From Crocinitomicaceae bacterium (GTDB lineage Bacteria; Bacteroidota; Bacteroidia; Flavobacteriales_D; Crocinitomicaceae), in NCBI GenBank assembly GCA_021740085.1, contig JAIPAL010000008.1, forward strand, positions 1 through 49,352: a DNA stretch of 49,352 nt, in the 5' to 3' direction. Below, piece by piece: positions 19,221 to 28,276 of the stretch. The stretch's first letter is position 1; every line of letters starts with the position of its first letter. The notes beneath the pieces were generated by a model. It ran no database searches. It had not been told where the DNA came from and was given only the letters and a program-made list of their open reading frames with translations. The position numbers were made by a program, and so were the translations under genes.

Positions 19221-20093
19221 ATGAAAAAAGCATTTCTATCTTTATTTATTTTGTGCTTTCAGTTAAATGGCATTTGCCAATTTAAAATTTCCGGCACATG
19301 GCAAGGATTAATTATAAAAGAATCTACCAATTCAGAGCTAGCACAACCCATCTATTTTAAGTTGAGCTGCATTGGCTCATTGATAAGTGGAGAATCAAGA
19401 GAAGAAAAAGAAAATACGGAGGAGTTTTGCACGAAACTAATCAATGGTAAAATTAGCGATGGAAAATCATCTAAATCGATTGAACTGACACAAATTAGCA
19501 TTGCAAAAAGAGCTGGAATGGCCAACGAGACATGTCTGCTTAATTTTACCTTGAAGTACAACGATTCAAGCGGTTATTTTGAGGGTAATTATTCCAGTAG
19601 TAAATGTCCAAGTCAGCAAGGAAAAGTTATACTATACAAATCTATTATCGAGTTTAATCAACATGCTAAACCATTGATGCCACATACTTGGATTGTCCGT
19701 TTCAAATCAGACTTATTACTTGGACTGTCGTCGATTGAGCAACGCAAAAAAGAATTAAACTCATTTGTTTTTGAAACAGTTTATTTTGGCTATAACTCAG
19801 ATAGCATACCATCGAAATACTATAGTTATTTAAATAAAATGTCGCGTGTAATTTTAGGTCATTCTGATTTGAGAATCAAAATAATCGGTAATACTGATTC
19901 AGATGGATCCGATAAATTCAACGAAGATTTATCCTTAAGAAGGGCCAAATCGTTAACAAAATATTTTGAAAGTCGTGGTTTAAACCCAGACAGAATAATT
20001 ATTAAATACCATGGTGAGAAACAACCAGTAGGGTCAAATAAAACACCGGAGGGAAGGCAAAAAAACAGACGGGTAAATTTTGAATTTATCTAA
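19221..20093 (+). CDS. OmpA-family outer-membrane protein with a novel N-terminal beta domain
   Basis: 290 residues: a signal peptide (1-19), a beta-rich domain (about 20-140) beginning FKISGTWQGLI and holding Cys50, Cys70, Cys105 and Cys129 that could form two disulfides, and a C-terminal OmpA peptidoglycan-binding domain (about 180-290). The OmpA domain shows GNTDSDGSDKFNEDLSLRRA and HGEKQPVGSNKTPEGRQKNRRV, including the Asp and Arg that bind diaminopimelate. It probably tethers the outer membrane or periplasmic cargo to the wall. The N-terminal domain resembles the glycoside/lipocalin-like domains next to OmpA in Bacteroidota, but I do not recognise it. Convergent with valS, 4 bases apart. 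Confidence 0.85.
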   Translation: MKKAFLSLFILCFQLNGICQFKISGTWQGLIIKESTNSELAQPIYFKLSCIGSLISGESREEKENTEEFCTKLINGKISDGKSSKSIELTQISIAKRAGMANETCLLNFTLKYNDSSGYFEGNYSSSKCPSQQGKVILYKSIIEFNQHAKPLMPHTWIVRFKSDLLLGLSSIEQRKKELNSFVFETVYFGYNSDSIPSKYYSYLNKMSRVILGHSDLRIKIIGNTDSDGSDKFNEDLSLRRAKSLTKYFESRGLNPDRIIIKYHGEKQPVGSNKTPEGRQKNRRVNFEFI

Positions 20094-20097
20094 TCCC

Positions 20098-22728
20098 CTA
20101 CCCTAAATCCGCTATTTTTTTGGTCAAAATATCAATTGTAGAAAGCGCATCTTGTTCTTTCTTTTTTTCACTTTCCACCACAGCACTTGGGGCGCTCGAC
20201 ACAAACCGTTCATTGGATAATTTTCCTTGAACGCTTTTTAGAAAGCCCTTGATATATGCCAATTCAGCAAGAATTTTATCTTTTTCAGCGGCAGTATCTA
20301 TATCCTCTCCAAAAGGAATAAAAAATTCTTTTCCTTCCAAAACAAAAGAAAAAGCACCTTTCATAGATTCATCAATATATTCCAAGGTTGATAAATTCCC
20401 AAGTTTTATAATTACCGAATGAAAATATAATTGACTTTTTACTTGCCCTTTGACAAAAAGCGACAATTTTACCTTATTGGCAATATTCTGTTGCTTCCGA
20501 ATATTTCTAATATTAGAAACCACCTCTTCACATTGATTAAAATGAATCAATAATGCATCATCAACCTTACCAGCAATAGGCCAAGAAGCTACAATAATGT
20601 CATTTCCTTTCTTGTCATTTCCAATTAGATGCCATAATTCTTCCGTAATAAAGGGAGCGAATGGATGCACTAATATTAAAAGTTTCTCAAAATATGAGAT
20701 GGTTAGATCCTTTGACAATCGATCAATTGGTTGTTCATAGCCAGGTTTAATTATCTCTAAGTACCAAGAGCAGAAATCATCCCAAATCAACTTGTAGGTA
20801 AGCATCAGCGCATCAGAGATTCTGAACTTATCAAAGGCATCATTAATTTCCGATAAGGTCTTATTCAATTTACTTTCGAACCAATTAATGGCCAAAATAG
20901 ACGATTGCGGTTGCTCAAAATCAACTACCTCCCATGCAGAAACAAGGCGATAAACATTCCACAATTTATTGGTAAAATTTCTACCTTGTTCACATTGTGA
21001 GGTATCAAAAGGCAAATCATTTCCTGCTGGAGATGATATTAGCACACCAACCCGAACACCATCTGCCCCATACTGTTCTATTAATTCAATAGGATCAGGC
21101 GAATTACCCAATGATTTAGACATCTTTCGTCCTAGTTTATCACGAACAATTCCAGTGTAATATACATTTTTAAAGGGCAAATCACCTTTGTATTCATAGC
21201 CTGCTATCACCATCCTTGCCACCCAAAAAAACATGATATCAGGACCAGTTACGAGATCATTAGTTGGGTAATAATAATTTATTTCCGGGTTATTGGGTTG
21301 TGTTAATCCATTAAAAACTGAAATTGGCCATAACCAACTTGAAAACCAAGTATCAAGGACATCTTCATCTTGCTTAAGCGATTCTGCCTTATAAACGATA
21401 CCCGTTTTTTCATGCGCTAAGGTGGCCGCTTTTTCGGCGGTAAGTGCTACAACAAAATCATTCACTCCTTCTCCGTAATACCATGCAGGGATTCTATGTC
21501 CCCACCACAATTGCCTTGAAATACACCAATCCTTGACATTTTCCATCCAATGACGGTAGGTATTTTTGAACTTCTCCGGATAAAATTGAACATTATTATT
21601 CATAACATTTTCCAAAGCAGGCTTTGCTAAATCTTTCATTTCCACAAACCATTGCATAGAAAGCTTCGGTTCAATTATAGCATTTGTCCGTTCTGAAAAT
21701 CCAACTTTATTAATATAATCCTCGGTTTTAACAAGAAATCCCGTTTCATGTAATTCCTTTTCTATTAATTTCCTCACTTCAAATCGGTCCGCACCCTCGT
21801 AATGCAAGCCATTATTGTTTAATGTCCCATTTTCATTAAAGAGATCGATGGAAGCTAAATTAAACTTCCTTCCAATTTCATAATCGTTAATATCGTGGGC
21901 TGGTGTAATTTTAAGACATCCTGTCCCGAATTCCATGTCAACGTAATCATCTGTCAAAATAGGAACGATACGGTTTGCAATCGGAACACGTACGCTTTTC
22001 CCATGCAAGTGAGTAAACCGCTTATCCAATGGATTAATGCATATTGCCGTATCTCCAAGAATCGTTTCAGGTCTTGTTGTTGCAATAGTTATCCATTCAT
22101 CATCTAAGCCATCAATTTTATAACGAACATAAAAAAGACGTGAATTCACTTCTTTATAGATCACCTCTTCATCCGAAACTGCTGTTAGGGCCTCTGGATC
22201 CCAATTCACCATTCGGACACCCCGATAAATTTTACCTTTATTAAAGAGATCTATAAAAACATTTACAACCGATTCAGAATATTCTTTATCCATCGTAAAA
22301 TGGGTTCTTTCCCAATCGCAAGAAGCACCGAGCTTTTTTAATTGTTCCAGAATAATACCGCCGTGCTTATCTTTCCATTTAAAAGCATGACCTAAAAACT
22401 CTTCGCGTGTTAAATCGGATTTTTGTATCCCCTCCGCCTTTAGTTTTTGAACTATTTTTGCTTCAGTGGCAATGGAAGCATGATCCGTTCCAGGAACCCA
22501 GCAGGCATTTTTTCCCAACATTCTAGCACGTCTAATCAAGACATCTTGAATAGTACTGTTAAGCATATGCCCCATGTGCAATACACCCGTAATGTTAGGA
22601 GGAGGAATTACAATTGTATAAGGCTCCCTATTATCAGGCACAGAATGAAAATATCCTTTTTCCATCCAATGGGCGTACCATTTCTCTTCTATTTTGCCTG
22701 GCTCAAATATTTTAGGCGTTTCCATCAC
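20098..22728 (-). CDS. valS: Valyl-tRNA synthetase
   Basis: A class Ia synthetase of 876 residues. The HIGH-type motif is HMGH at 51-54 (PPPNITGVLHMGHML), and KMSKS is near residue 535 (LGRKMSKSLGNSPDP). The CP1 editing domain contains TTRPETILGDTAICINP at about 218-234, and WCISRQLWWGHRIPAWY follows. The last 65 residues form the coiled-coil tRNA-binding arm typical of ValRS. A second Met directly follows the first, so the start could be 3 bases later. A TATCTTTG promoter element is 12 bases upstream. Confidence 0.97.
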   Translation of the reverse strand: MMETPKIFEPGKIEEKWYAHWMEKGYFHSVPDNREPYTIVIPPPNITGVLHMGHMLNSTIQDVLIRRARMLGKNACWVPGTDHASIATEAKIVQKLKAEGIQKSDLTREEFLGHAFKWKDKHGGIILEQLKKLGASCDWERTHFTMDKEYSESVVNVFIDLFNKGKIYRGVRMVNWDPEALTAVSDEEVIYKEVNSRLFYVRYKIDGLDDEWITIATTRPETILGDTAICINPLDKRFTHLHGKSVRVPIANRIVPILTDDYVDMEFGTGCLKITPAHDINDYEIGRKFNLASIDLFNENGTLNNNGLHYEGADRFEVRKLIEKELHETGFLVKTEDYINKVGFSERTNAIIEPKLSMQWFVEMKDLAKPALENVMNNNVQFYPEKFKNTYRHWMENVKDWCISRQLWWGHRIPAWYYGEGVNDFVVALTAEKAATLAHEKTGIVYKAESLKQDEDVLDTWFSSWLWPISVFNGLTQPNNPEINYYYPTNDLVTGPDIMFFWVARMVIAGYEYKGDLPFKNVYYTGIVRDKLGRKMSKSLGNSPDPIELIEQYGADGVRVGVLISSPAGNDLPFDTSQCEQGRNFTNKLWNVYRLVSAWEVVDFEQPQSSILAINWFESKLNKTLSEINDAFDKFRISDALMLTYKLIWDDFCSWYLEIIKPGYEQPIDRLSKDLTISYFEKLLILVHPFAPFITEELWHLIGNDKKGNDIIVASWPIAGKVDDALLIHFNQCEEVVSNIRNIRKQQNIANKVKLSLFVKGQVKSQLYFHSVIIKLGNLSTLEYIDESMKGAFSFVLEGKEFFIPFGEDIDTAAEKDKILAELAYIKGFLKSVQGKLSNERFVSSAPSAVVESEKKKEQDALSTIDILTKKIADLG

Positions 22729-22740
22729 TTAATTTTGGCT

Positions 22741-22748
22741 CAAAGATA
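22741..22748 (-). promoter_or_regulatory. Predicted -7 element of valS
   Basis: TATCTTTG on the minus strand, 12 bases before the valS ATG, in the gap after the DUF1573 gene. Confidence 0.45.
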
Positions 22749-22810
22749 GAAAATTATCTAGCTCATAGTGAGAATAGGGAATTCGATTAATATAACAAAT
22801 CGAAAAAAAG

Positions 22811-23206
22811 TTAGTGCTTTTCAGGTAAAACATTTCCTGATATTGTTAAAACTACAGGTAAGCCCACCGTCGAGGAAACAGTAATAGTTTTTGTAAAAGG
22901 GCCCACACGATACGTATCATAAGAAACAGAAATCTTGCCTTTACCTCGTTTTTTGATCTCTCCCATCGGTTTTTCTGCCGTGGTACAACCACAACTTGTT
23001 TGTACATCATTAATTATCGCTGAACTATTGGCTTTATTGACAAATTCAAAAATAAATAAGTCTTTACTTCCGTATTCGATATCGCCACGAGCTATTTCAG
23101 TTGTAGTAAACTTAAGACCTTTCTTCACATATCCAGTAGGCTTAGAATTTTGAGCTTGAGCCATTGAGGCGCAACATGTAATGAGGAGTAAAAATAAAAT
23201 TTTCAT
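22811..23206 (-). CDS. DUF1573-type secreted protein
   Basis: 131 residues with a signal peptide ending MAQAQ, then one immunoglobulin-like DUF1573 domain: IEYGSKDLFIFEFVNKANSS, the conserved cysteine pair in TSCGCTTAEKP, and a terminal strand pattern ending VVLTISGNVLP. These small periplasmic proteins are common in Bacteroidota and their function is unknown. It is 13 bases after the NUDIX gene on the same strand and may be co-transcribed with it. Confidence 0.88.
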   Translation of the reverse strand: MKILFLLLITCCASMAQAQNSKPTGYVKKGLKFTTTEIARGDIEYGSKDLFIFEFVNKANSSAIINDVQTSCGCTTAEKPMGEIKKRGKGKISVSYDTYRVGPFTKTITVSSTVGLPVVLTISGNVLPEKH

Positions 23207-23219
23207 AGCGTTTTTTTTT

Positions 23220-23825
23220 TTATAAAGTTACATTATTTATTACTTCACAGATAGAAGGAAAACTTTTTTTAAGTTTTCCAGGTAGACTTGTATAATCAAC
23301 CCAGCAGGCACTTGTTATCCCCTCTTCCTTTTGAACCACCAACTTTTTGCTTCCCTCATAATCCATTAAAAACCAACTTGTTTTCTTGAGATAAGACTTC
23401 CCGTCAAATGAATAAACATGATAAGTATTTATTATTTTACTTTTAATTTTAGGTTCATTCAAAAGGCCACATTCTTCCATTACTTCACGCACCGCTGCAC
23501 TTTTGCTAGATTCTTTTTTTTCCACTTTACCCTTAGGCAAATCCCATTTATTGTTTCGATGAATAAAAAGCATTTCTTTATCCCGAAAAACAAGCCCCCC
23601 TGCCGCTTTTATTTTCACAAATGACTTGAAAAAGCTTTTAAAAGCGCGCTTAGGATCATCCGATATAATTTGACATTGCTGTGTTGTTACTTCCGACATT
23701 TTTTCCGTTAGACTTTGCAAATCTTTAGGTGAAACAGGTTTCGAGAGAACAGAAACCTTTTTTATTTCTTCTGAAACAAAAAAAAGTTCAACATTATCTA
23801 TAAATACTTTATATTTTTGTGCCAT
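23220..23825 (-). CDS. NUDIX hydrolase
   Basis: 201 residues from ATG 23825. The Nudix box GX5EX7REUXEEXGU is complete at about 99-121 (GKVEKKESSKSAAVREVMEECGL), preceded by AAGGLVF and WDLPKGK. The substrate (a nucleoside diphosphate linked to X) cannot be predicted. An upstream N-terminal region of about 70 residues precedes the domain. A longer in-frame start at 23951 would lie over pyrE and is not credible. The ATG overlaps the pyrE ATG on the opposite strand by two bases (CATG), and a TATCTTTG element for this gene falls inside pyrE. Confidence 0.92.
   Translation of the reverse strand: MAQKYKVFIDNVELFFVSEEIKKVSVLSKPVSPKDLQSLTEKMSEVTTQQCQIISDDPKRAFKSFFKSFVKIKAAGGLVFRDKEMLFIHRNNKWDLPKGKVEKKESSKSAAVREVMEECGLLNEPKIKSKIINTYHVYSFDGKSYLKKTSWFLMDYEGSKKLVVQKEEGITSACWVDYTSLPGKLKKSFPSICEVINNVTL
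23812..23819 (+). promoter_or_regulatory. Predicted -7 element of pyrE, inside the NUDIX gene
   Basis: TATTTTTG ends 4 bases before the pyrE ATG and lies within codons 3-5 of the NUDIX hydrolase on the other strand. Confidence 0.5.
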
Positions 23826-24474
23826 GATTAACAACAAAGATACAGCATTTCGAATAGCCGATGAGCTGTTAAAAATAAAAGCTGTAAAACTTCGCCCACA
23901 AAATCCATTTACATGGGCTTCTGGTTGGAAATCTCCCATATACTGTGACAATAGGATAAGTTTATCATTTCCCGCTGTGAGAACCTACATTCGTCAGGAA
24001 TTCTGCAACGCTATTTTAACACATTACGGGAAACCTGATATTATTGCGGGTGTTGCAACAGGAGGTGTCCCACAAGGTGTTCTTGTTGCTCAAGAACTAG
24101 GTGTTCCATTTATTTACATTCGCAGTGCTGCCAAAGAGCATGGAATGGGTAATTTAATTGAGGGACTGTATGAAAAAGGGCAAAAAGTAGTAGTGGTGGA
24201 AGATTTAATCTCAACAGGTGGAAGTAGCTTAAAAGCAGTTGAATCCTTACGAGAAGCAGGATTAATTGTAAAAGGGCTCACAGCCATATTCACCTACGGA
24301 TTTAGTTTAGCCGAGCGAAGCTTTGAGAAAGCTGAATGCCCTTACATTACCTTAACAGATTATACAACACTTATTGAACAAGGTCTAATTGCTAATTACA
24401 TTAACGAAGAAGATTTGGCTGAGCTGCAGAAATGGAAAGAAAATCCAGAAAAATGGCATAATTCAAAGCCATGA
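23824..24474 (+). CDS. pyrE: Orotate phosphoribosyltransferase
   Basis: Converts orotate and PRPP to OMP in pyrimidine synthesis. 216 residues; the PRPP loop VVVVEDLISTGGSS spans 122-135, and NPFTWASGWKSPIYCDNR (27-44) is the flavobacterial-type N-terminal signature. The start is secure because family members begin only a few residues before DTA. It ends in a 4-base overlap (ATGA) with the SRPBCC-like gene, suggesting coupled translation. Its start codon overlaps that of the divergent NUDIX gene. Confidence 0.97.
   Translation: MINNKDTAFRIADELLKIKAVKLRPQNPFTWASGWKSPIYCDNRISLSFPAVRTYIRQEFCNAILTHYGKPDIIAGVATGGVPQGVLVAQELGVPFIYIRSAAKEHGMGNLIEGLYEKGQKVVVVEDLISTGGSSLKAVESLREAGLIVKGLTAIFTYGFSLAERSFEKAECPYITLTDYTTLIEQGLIANYINEEDLAELQKWKENPEKWHNSKP
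23835..23842 (-). promoter_or_regulatory. Predicted -7 element of the NUDIX gene, inside pyrE
   Basis: TATCTTTG on the minus strand, 9 bases before the NUDIX ATG, formed by pyrE codons 4-7 (Asn-Lys-Asp-Thr). Confidence 0.5.
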
Positions 24475-24878
24475 TTATTACAAGTGATCAAATTTTAGTT
24501 GCAGCAACCAAAAAAGAACTTCACGATTTTTTACTAGACTGCAACAACTACGAATTATTACTTCCCAACGACAAAATATCAAATTTTATCTCCATTGTTT
24601 CTCAATGCAGTTTTAAGGTACAAGGAGGAATTACAATAACCTTAATTCAAAATGGCATCGATACAAGTGGCAATATATTGCTTCGATCCGGAGGTGACAG
24701 TCCCTTTCCATTTGTTTTGAAAATAAATTTAGAAGAAGATAACTCGAAAACGAGTGGCAACATCGAATTTGACGGAGAACTCACCGCGTTTTTAGCTATG
24801 GTAGCGGCCAAACCCTTACAAAACCTCTTTAATTTTATGGCTGAAAAAATTATTCAACGATTTACAACAGAAAACTGA
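24471..24878 (+). CDS. SRPBCC/polyketide-cyclase-like small protein
   Basis: 135 residues with no signal peptide. The pattern of an N-terminal strand, VAATKKELHDFLLDCNNYELLLP helix region, beta-strands and a long C-terminal helix (KPLQNLFNFMAEKIIQRF) matches the START/SRPBCC helix-grip fold, a hydrophobic ligand-binding fold. The ligand is unknown. It follows pyrE with a 4-base overlap. Its last 17 bases overlap the 3' end of convergent birA. Confidence 0.7.
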   Translation: MIITSDQILVAATKKELHDFLLDCNNYELLLPNDKISNFISIVSQCSFKVQGGITITLIQNGIDTSGNILLRSGGDSPFPFVLKINLEEDNSKTSGNIEFDGELTAFLAMVAAKPLQNLFNFMAEKIIQRFTTEN

Positions 24879-25590
24879 TTTCTTTGTTTTTAAAGGATTT
24901 TAGCTCACCTGAGACGTTTATTTCCAGCTCTCCATGCTCGTTCACTCCCTCAATTACCCCGTCAAATTCATGCTCAAATGATTTAAAGCGTTGTGATTTT
25001 TGAAGTCCGAATAAGTGTTTTAAATATTCTTGCTTAATAAAAGGAGCCTTTCTATCGGCAAAAGAAATCCAATGATTAAATTCCTGAGTCAAAGAGCTAG
25101 ACACTTCTGATAGATCGAATTCATTTTTGGTAACTAAAGCCATAGACGTTGCATTAGGAGAATTAAAATCCACTTGATTCACATTTAATCCAATTCCAAA
25201 AACCATCGATTTAATTTTTCCAGCACTCAAGCTGTTTTCAATTAACACCCCTGCAATTTTTTTATTATTCACCAAAATATCGTTTGGCCATTTTATGGCA
25301 GCTTGAATTTGAAAGTGTTTTAAGCAATTCACCAAGGCTATTGAAAGACAATAATTAAACGCTTCTAAATTTTCAACTGACACATTGTCGGGAAAATAGA
25401 TATAGCTACAAAGTATGTTTTTATGAGCTTGGGACTCCCAAAACGTGTCGCGTTGGCCTCTTCCTGCGGTTTGTTCGTCTGCCAAAATTACTGCACCATT
25501 TTGACAAATACCCTTTTCTATGATGTTGGCAGCAAAATTGTTGGTTGAATCTACCTTATCTAAACGGAAAATTTGATTACCAAAAAACAT
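24862..25590 (-). CDS. birA: Biotin--[acetyl-CoA-carboxylase] ligase, monofunctional type
   Basis: 242 residues. The biotinyl-AMP site is TAGRGQRDTFW (41-51), followed by KWPNDILVNNKKIAGVLIE (about 98-116) with the catalytic lysine pair. The protein begins directly with the ligase domain (RLDKVDSTNNFA), so the winged-helix DNA-binding domain of bifunctional BirA is absent. It attaches biotin to the carboxylase carrier protein but should not repress bio genes. Divergent from rsfS with back-to-back promoter motifs; convergent with the SRPBCC-like gene. Confidence 0.95.
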   Translation of the reverse strand: MFFGNQIFRLDKVDSTNNFAANIIEKGICQNGAVILADEQTAGRGQRDTFWESQAHKNILCSYIYFPDNVSVENLEAFNYCLSIALVNCLKHFQIQAAIKWPNDILVNNKKIAGVLIENSLSAGKIKSMVFGIGLNVNQVDFNSPNATSMALVTKNEFDLSEVSSSLTQEFNHWISFADRKAPFIKQEYLKHLFGLQKSQRFKSFEHEFDGVIEGVNEHGELEINVSGELKSFKNKEISFLL

Positions 25591-25615
25591 TATTGCCCAT
25601 CGATTTGTTAAAATC

Positions 25616-25623
25616 CAAAGGTA
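25616..25623 (-). promoter_or_regulatory. Predicted -7 element of birA
   Basis: TACCTTTG on the minus strand, 25 bases before the birA ATG; it lies 18 bases from the opposite-facing rsfS element. Confidence 0.45.
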
Positions 25624-25641
25624 TAATTAAAATATAAGGTT

Positions 25642-25649
25642 TAGATTTG
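25642..25649 (+). promoter_or_regulatory. Predicted -7 element of rsfS-ftsH operon
   Basis: TAGATTTG, 17 bases before the rsfS ATG. It is the only promoter match upstream of the closely spaced run rsfS-ftsH-DUF2007-cdsA. Confidence 0.45.
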
Positions 25650-25666
25650 TAAACTAGAAAAAATTA

Positions 25667-26044
25667 ATGCGAAAAACTAAAGATACCGAAGCCTCCGAAT
25701 TATTAGTGAATGCTATCGTAGAAGGAATGCAAGAAAACAAAGCAAAAGATATTGTGATTTTAGACTTGCGAACATTGAGCAGTGCTGTTTGTGATTTTTT
25801 TGTCATTTGCTCAGGTGATTCAAGCACACAAGTAGACGGTATAGCCAATTCTATTGCTCGATTCACTCGAAAAGAGTTAAAAGAAAAACCTTGGCATATT
25901 GAAGGTAAATCAAACAGTGAATGGATATTACTCGATTATGTGAACGTTGTTAGTCATGTATTTTATAAAGACGCAAGGAGTTTTTATGAACTAGAAGACT
26001 TATGGGCTGATGCAATTAGAACAGATATTCCAACAATTAATTAA
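25667..26044 (+). CDS. rsfS: Ribosomal silencing factor RsfS
   Basis: 125 residues of the Iojap/RsfS family, which binds ribosomal protein uL14 and blocks subunit joining in starvation. Family blocks seen are KAKDIVILDLRTLSSAVCDFFVICSG (about 25-50), EKPWHIEGKSNSEWILLDYVNVVSHVF and ARSFYELEDLW. It is the first gene of an operon and lies 5 bases before ftsH. Confidence 0.96.
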   Translation: MRKTKDTEASELLVNAIVEGMQENKAKDIVILDLRTLSSAVCDFFVICSGDSSTQVDGIANSIARFTRKELKEKPWHIEGKSNSEWILLDYVNVVSHVFYKDARSFYELEDLWADAIRTDIPTIN

Positions 26045-26049
26045 CTATT

Positions 26050-28080
26050 ATGGCGAAAGAAAATAAAAAGGGTGGCTTTTCAGTGTATTGGATTTATGCC
26101 ATCTTAGGAGTTTCATTAATTGCGTTCCAACTTTTTGTAAGTGGCGATACGCACGTCTCCATTTCAAGTAAAAAGACACTTTATGCATTAGTGGAAGGTC
26201 ATGGAATAAAGAAAATTGAAATAGTAAATCAGACGAGTGTTGATTTTTACTTAAATAAAGAAGGGGTTAATTTCGTGAACAAGCAAAAAGGCGGCGACTA
26301 TGAAACGATCAAAAAAGCCTTTAAAAAACAAAATCCCGTTAAAGGAAAAGAAATTATTTTTGAAATAGAAAACATTGGAGATTTAGGTAACTTTCAACGT
26401 GATTTAGATGATCGTAAAGCTAATTATTCAATCGTAACACGCGTTAATTATCTTTCTCAGATTCTTAGTTATATATTACCATTTGGTATAATCATCCTGA
26501 TTTGGATCTTTGTTATGCGAAGAATGTCTGGTGGCGGTGGTGGCGGTGGCGGAAGCCAAATATTTAACATAGGCAAGTCACGTGCTCAAGTGTATGACAA
26601 AGGAAAATCCACTAATACAACCTTTAAAGATGTGGCCGGTTTAGCGGAGGCTAAAATAGAAATTGTTGAAATTGTTGAGTTTTTAAAAAATCCAAAAAAA
26701 TATACTGATATTGGCGCAAAAATTCCAAAAGGCGCCTTATTAGTTGGCCCTCCCGGAACAGGAAAGACCTTGTTAGCGAAAGCCGTAGCTGGAGAAGCAA
26801 AAGTTCCTTTCTTTTCTTTATCCGGTTCGGATTTTGTAGAAATGTTTGTTGGTGTTGGAGCTTCTCGTGTACGTGATTTATTTAAGCAAGCAAAAGAAAA
26901 AGCACCTTCCATTATATTCATCGATGAAATTGATGCCATTGGTAGAGCGAGAGGAAAAAACAACGGGTTTAATTCAAATGATGAACGCGAAAACACACTC
27001 AATCAATTGCTGACTGAAATGGATGGATTTGGCACCAATTCTGGTGTAATAATATTAGCGGCAACGAATCGTGCAGACGTTTTAGACAGTGCATTAATGC
27101 GAGCAGGGCGTTTTGATAGACAGATTTATGTAGATATGCCCGATTTAAATGAGCGAAAAGAAATTTTCCAAGTTCATTTAAAACCATTAAAATTAGTCCC
27201 AAATTTAGACATCGATTTTCTTTCAAAACAAACTCCTGGATTTTCAGGGGCCGATATTGCGAACCTTTGTAATGAAGCCGCACTAATTGCAGCGAGAAAT
27301 GGGAAAAAGAAAGTTGAAAAACAAGACTTTTTAGATGCTGTAGACCGTATTATTGGCGGATTAGAAAAAAAGAACAAAATAATTAGCGTAGAGGAAAAGA
27401 AAGCTATTGCATACCACGAAGCTGGTCATGCTACCATATCTTGGCTACTGGAATTTGCACATCCATTGGTTAAAGTTACTATTGTTCCACGCGGACAATC
27501 CTTAGGTGCGGCATGGTACCTTCCTGATGAGCGAAGTATTACTACGACCGAACAATTGCTAGATCAAATGTGCTCCGCATTAGGGGGAAGAGCAGCTGAA
27601 CAACTGACATTTGGAAAAATAAGTACTGGTGCGTTGAGTGATTTAGAAAAAGTGACCAAACAAGCGTATGCAATGGTTTCTATTTATGGCTTGAATAAGA
27701 AAGTGGGGAATGTTTCTTACTATGATTCCCAAGGCAGAGATTCATTTACGAAGCCATATTCAGAAGACACAGCAAGAATAATCGATCAAGAAGTTAGTGC
27801 CTTGATTGAAGAGCAATACAAACGGGCACTTGAGACCTTAACAACACATCAGGACAAGTTGATTTTATTAGCTGATAAATTATTAAAAACAGAAGTTATT
27901 TTTAAAGAGGATTTAGAAATTATTTTTGGGAAAAGAATATGGGACAAAGATCAATTATTAGCTGAATCTAGCGAGGAAACGATTAAACCTAAACCAAAAA
28001 GAACAGCAAAGAAAGCTATTGCTGCTCCTGATACGACAACTGATTCAAGCATCGACACAAGTTCTGAAACCAATGAATGA
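26050..28080 (+). CDS. ftsH: ATP-dependent zinc metalloprotease FtsH
   Basis: A membrane-anchored AAA+ protease of 676 residues that degrades misfolded membrane proteins. Two membrane helices (about 12-30 and 138-157) flank a periplasmic domain. A glycine run (161-168) leads into the AAA module with Walker A GPPGTGKT at 233-240, Walker [12 protein letters not shown], and the SRH. The zinc site HEAGH starts at His456. The C-terminus is a Lys/Pro/Ser/Thr-rich tail. Its stop codon overlaps the next gene by 8 bases (ATGAATGA). Confidence 0.97.
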   Translation: MAKENKKGGFSVYWIYAILGVSLIAFQLFVSGDTHVSISSKKTLYALVEGHGIKKIEIVNQTSVDFYLNKEGVNFVNKQKGGDYETIKKAFKKQNPVKGKEIIFEIENIGDLGNFQRDLDDRKANYSIVTRVNYLSQILSYILPFGIIILIWIFVMRRMSGGGGGGGGSQIFNIGKSRAQVYDKGKSTNTTFKDVAGLAEAKIEIVEIVEFLKNPKKYTDIGAKIPKGALLVGPPGTGKTLLAKAVAGEAKVPFFSLSGSDFVEMFVGVGASRVRDLFKQAKEKAPSIIFIDEIDAIGRARGKNNGFNSNDERENTLNQLLTEMDGFGTNSGVIILAATNRADVLDSALMRAGRFDRQIYVDMPDLNERKEIFQVHLKPLKLVPNLDIDFLSKQTPGFSGADIANLCNEAALIAARNGKKKVEKQDFLDAVDRIIGGLEKKNKIISVEEKKAIAYHEAGHATISWLLEFAHPLVKVTIVPRGQSLGAAWYLPDERSITTTEQLLDQMCSALGGRAAEQLTFGKISTGALSDLEKVTKQAYAMVSIYGLNKKVGNVSYYDSQGRDSFTKPYSEDTARIIDQEVSALIEEQYKRALETLTTHQDKLILLADKLLKTEVIFKEDLEIIFGKRIWDKDQLLAESSEETIKPKPKRTAKKAIAAPDTTTDSSIDTSSETNE

Positions 28081-28276
28081 TTTAGTCTGTTTACTAAACA
28101 CCACCGATCGATTTTATTTCGAAATCTGCAAAGATTTACTTTTGAATAATGAAATTGAATATCGAGAGAGGAACACAGTAGACAGCATGTATCAAAATTT
28201 TGGGGTTTATGAGCTGTATGTGCATTCAACAGAGTTAGAAAAAGCGAAACTTCTAATTGTTAACACAAATGAATAA
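28073..28276 (+). CDS. DUF2007-type small putative signal-transducing protein
   Basis: 67 residues: an alpha/beta protein starting [14 protein letters not shown] with the later VYELYVHSTELEKAKLLI block typical of DUF2007, a PII-like ferredoxin fold of unknown role. I start at ATG 28073, which overlaps the ftsH stop in ATGAATGA; a longer in-frame start within ftsH is unlikely. It overlaps cdsA in the same way (ATGAATAA). Confidence 0.78.
   Translation: MNDLVCLLNTTDRFYFEICKDLLLNNEIEYRERNTVDSMYQNFGVYELYVHSTELEKAKLLIVNTNE

Noticed and set aside
23826-23951. In-frame 42-residue upstream extension of the NUDIX gene
   Set aside because: It lies wholly antisense to the conserved pyrE N-terminus; the domain pattern fits the start at 23825.
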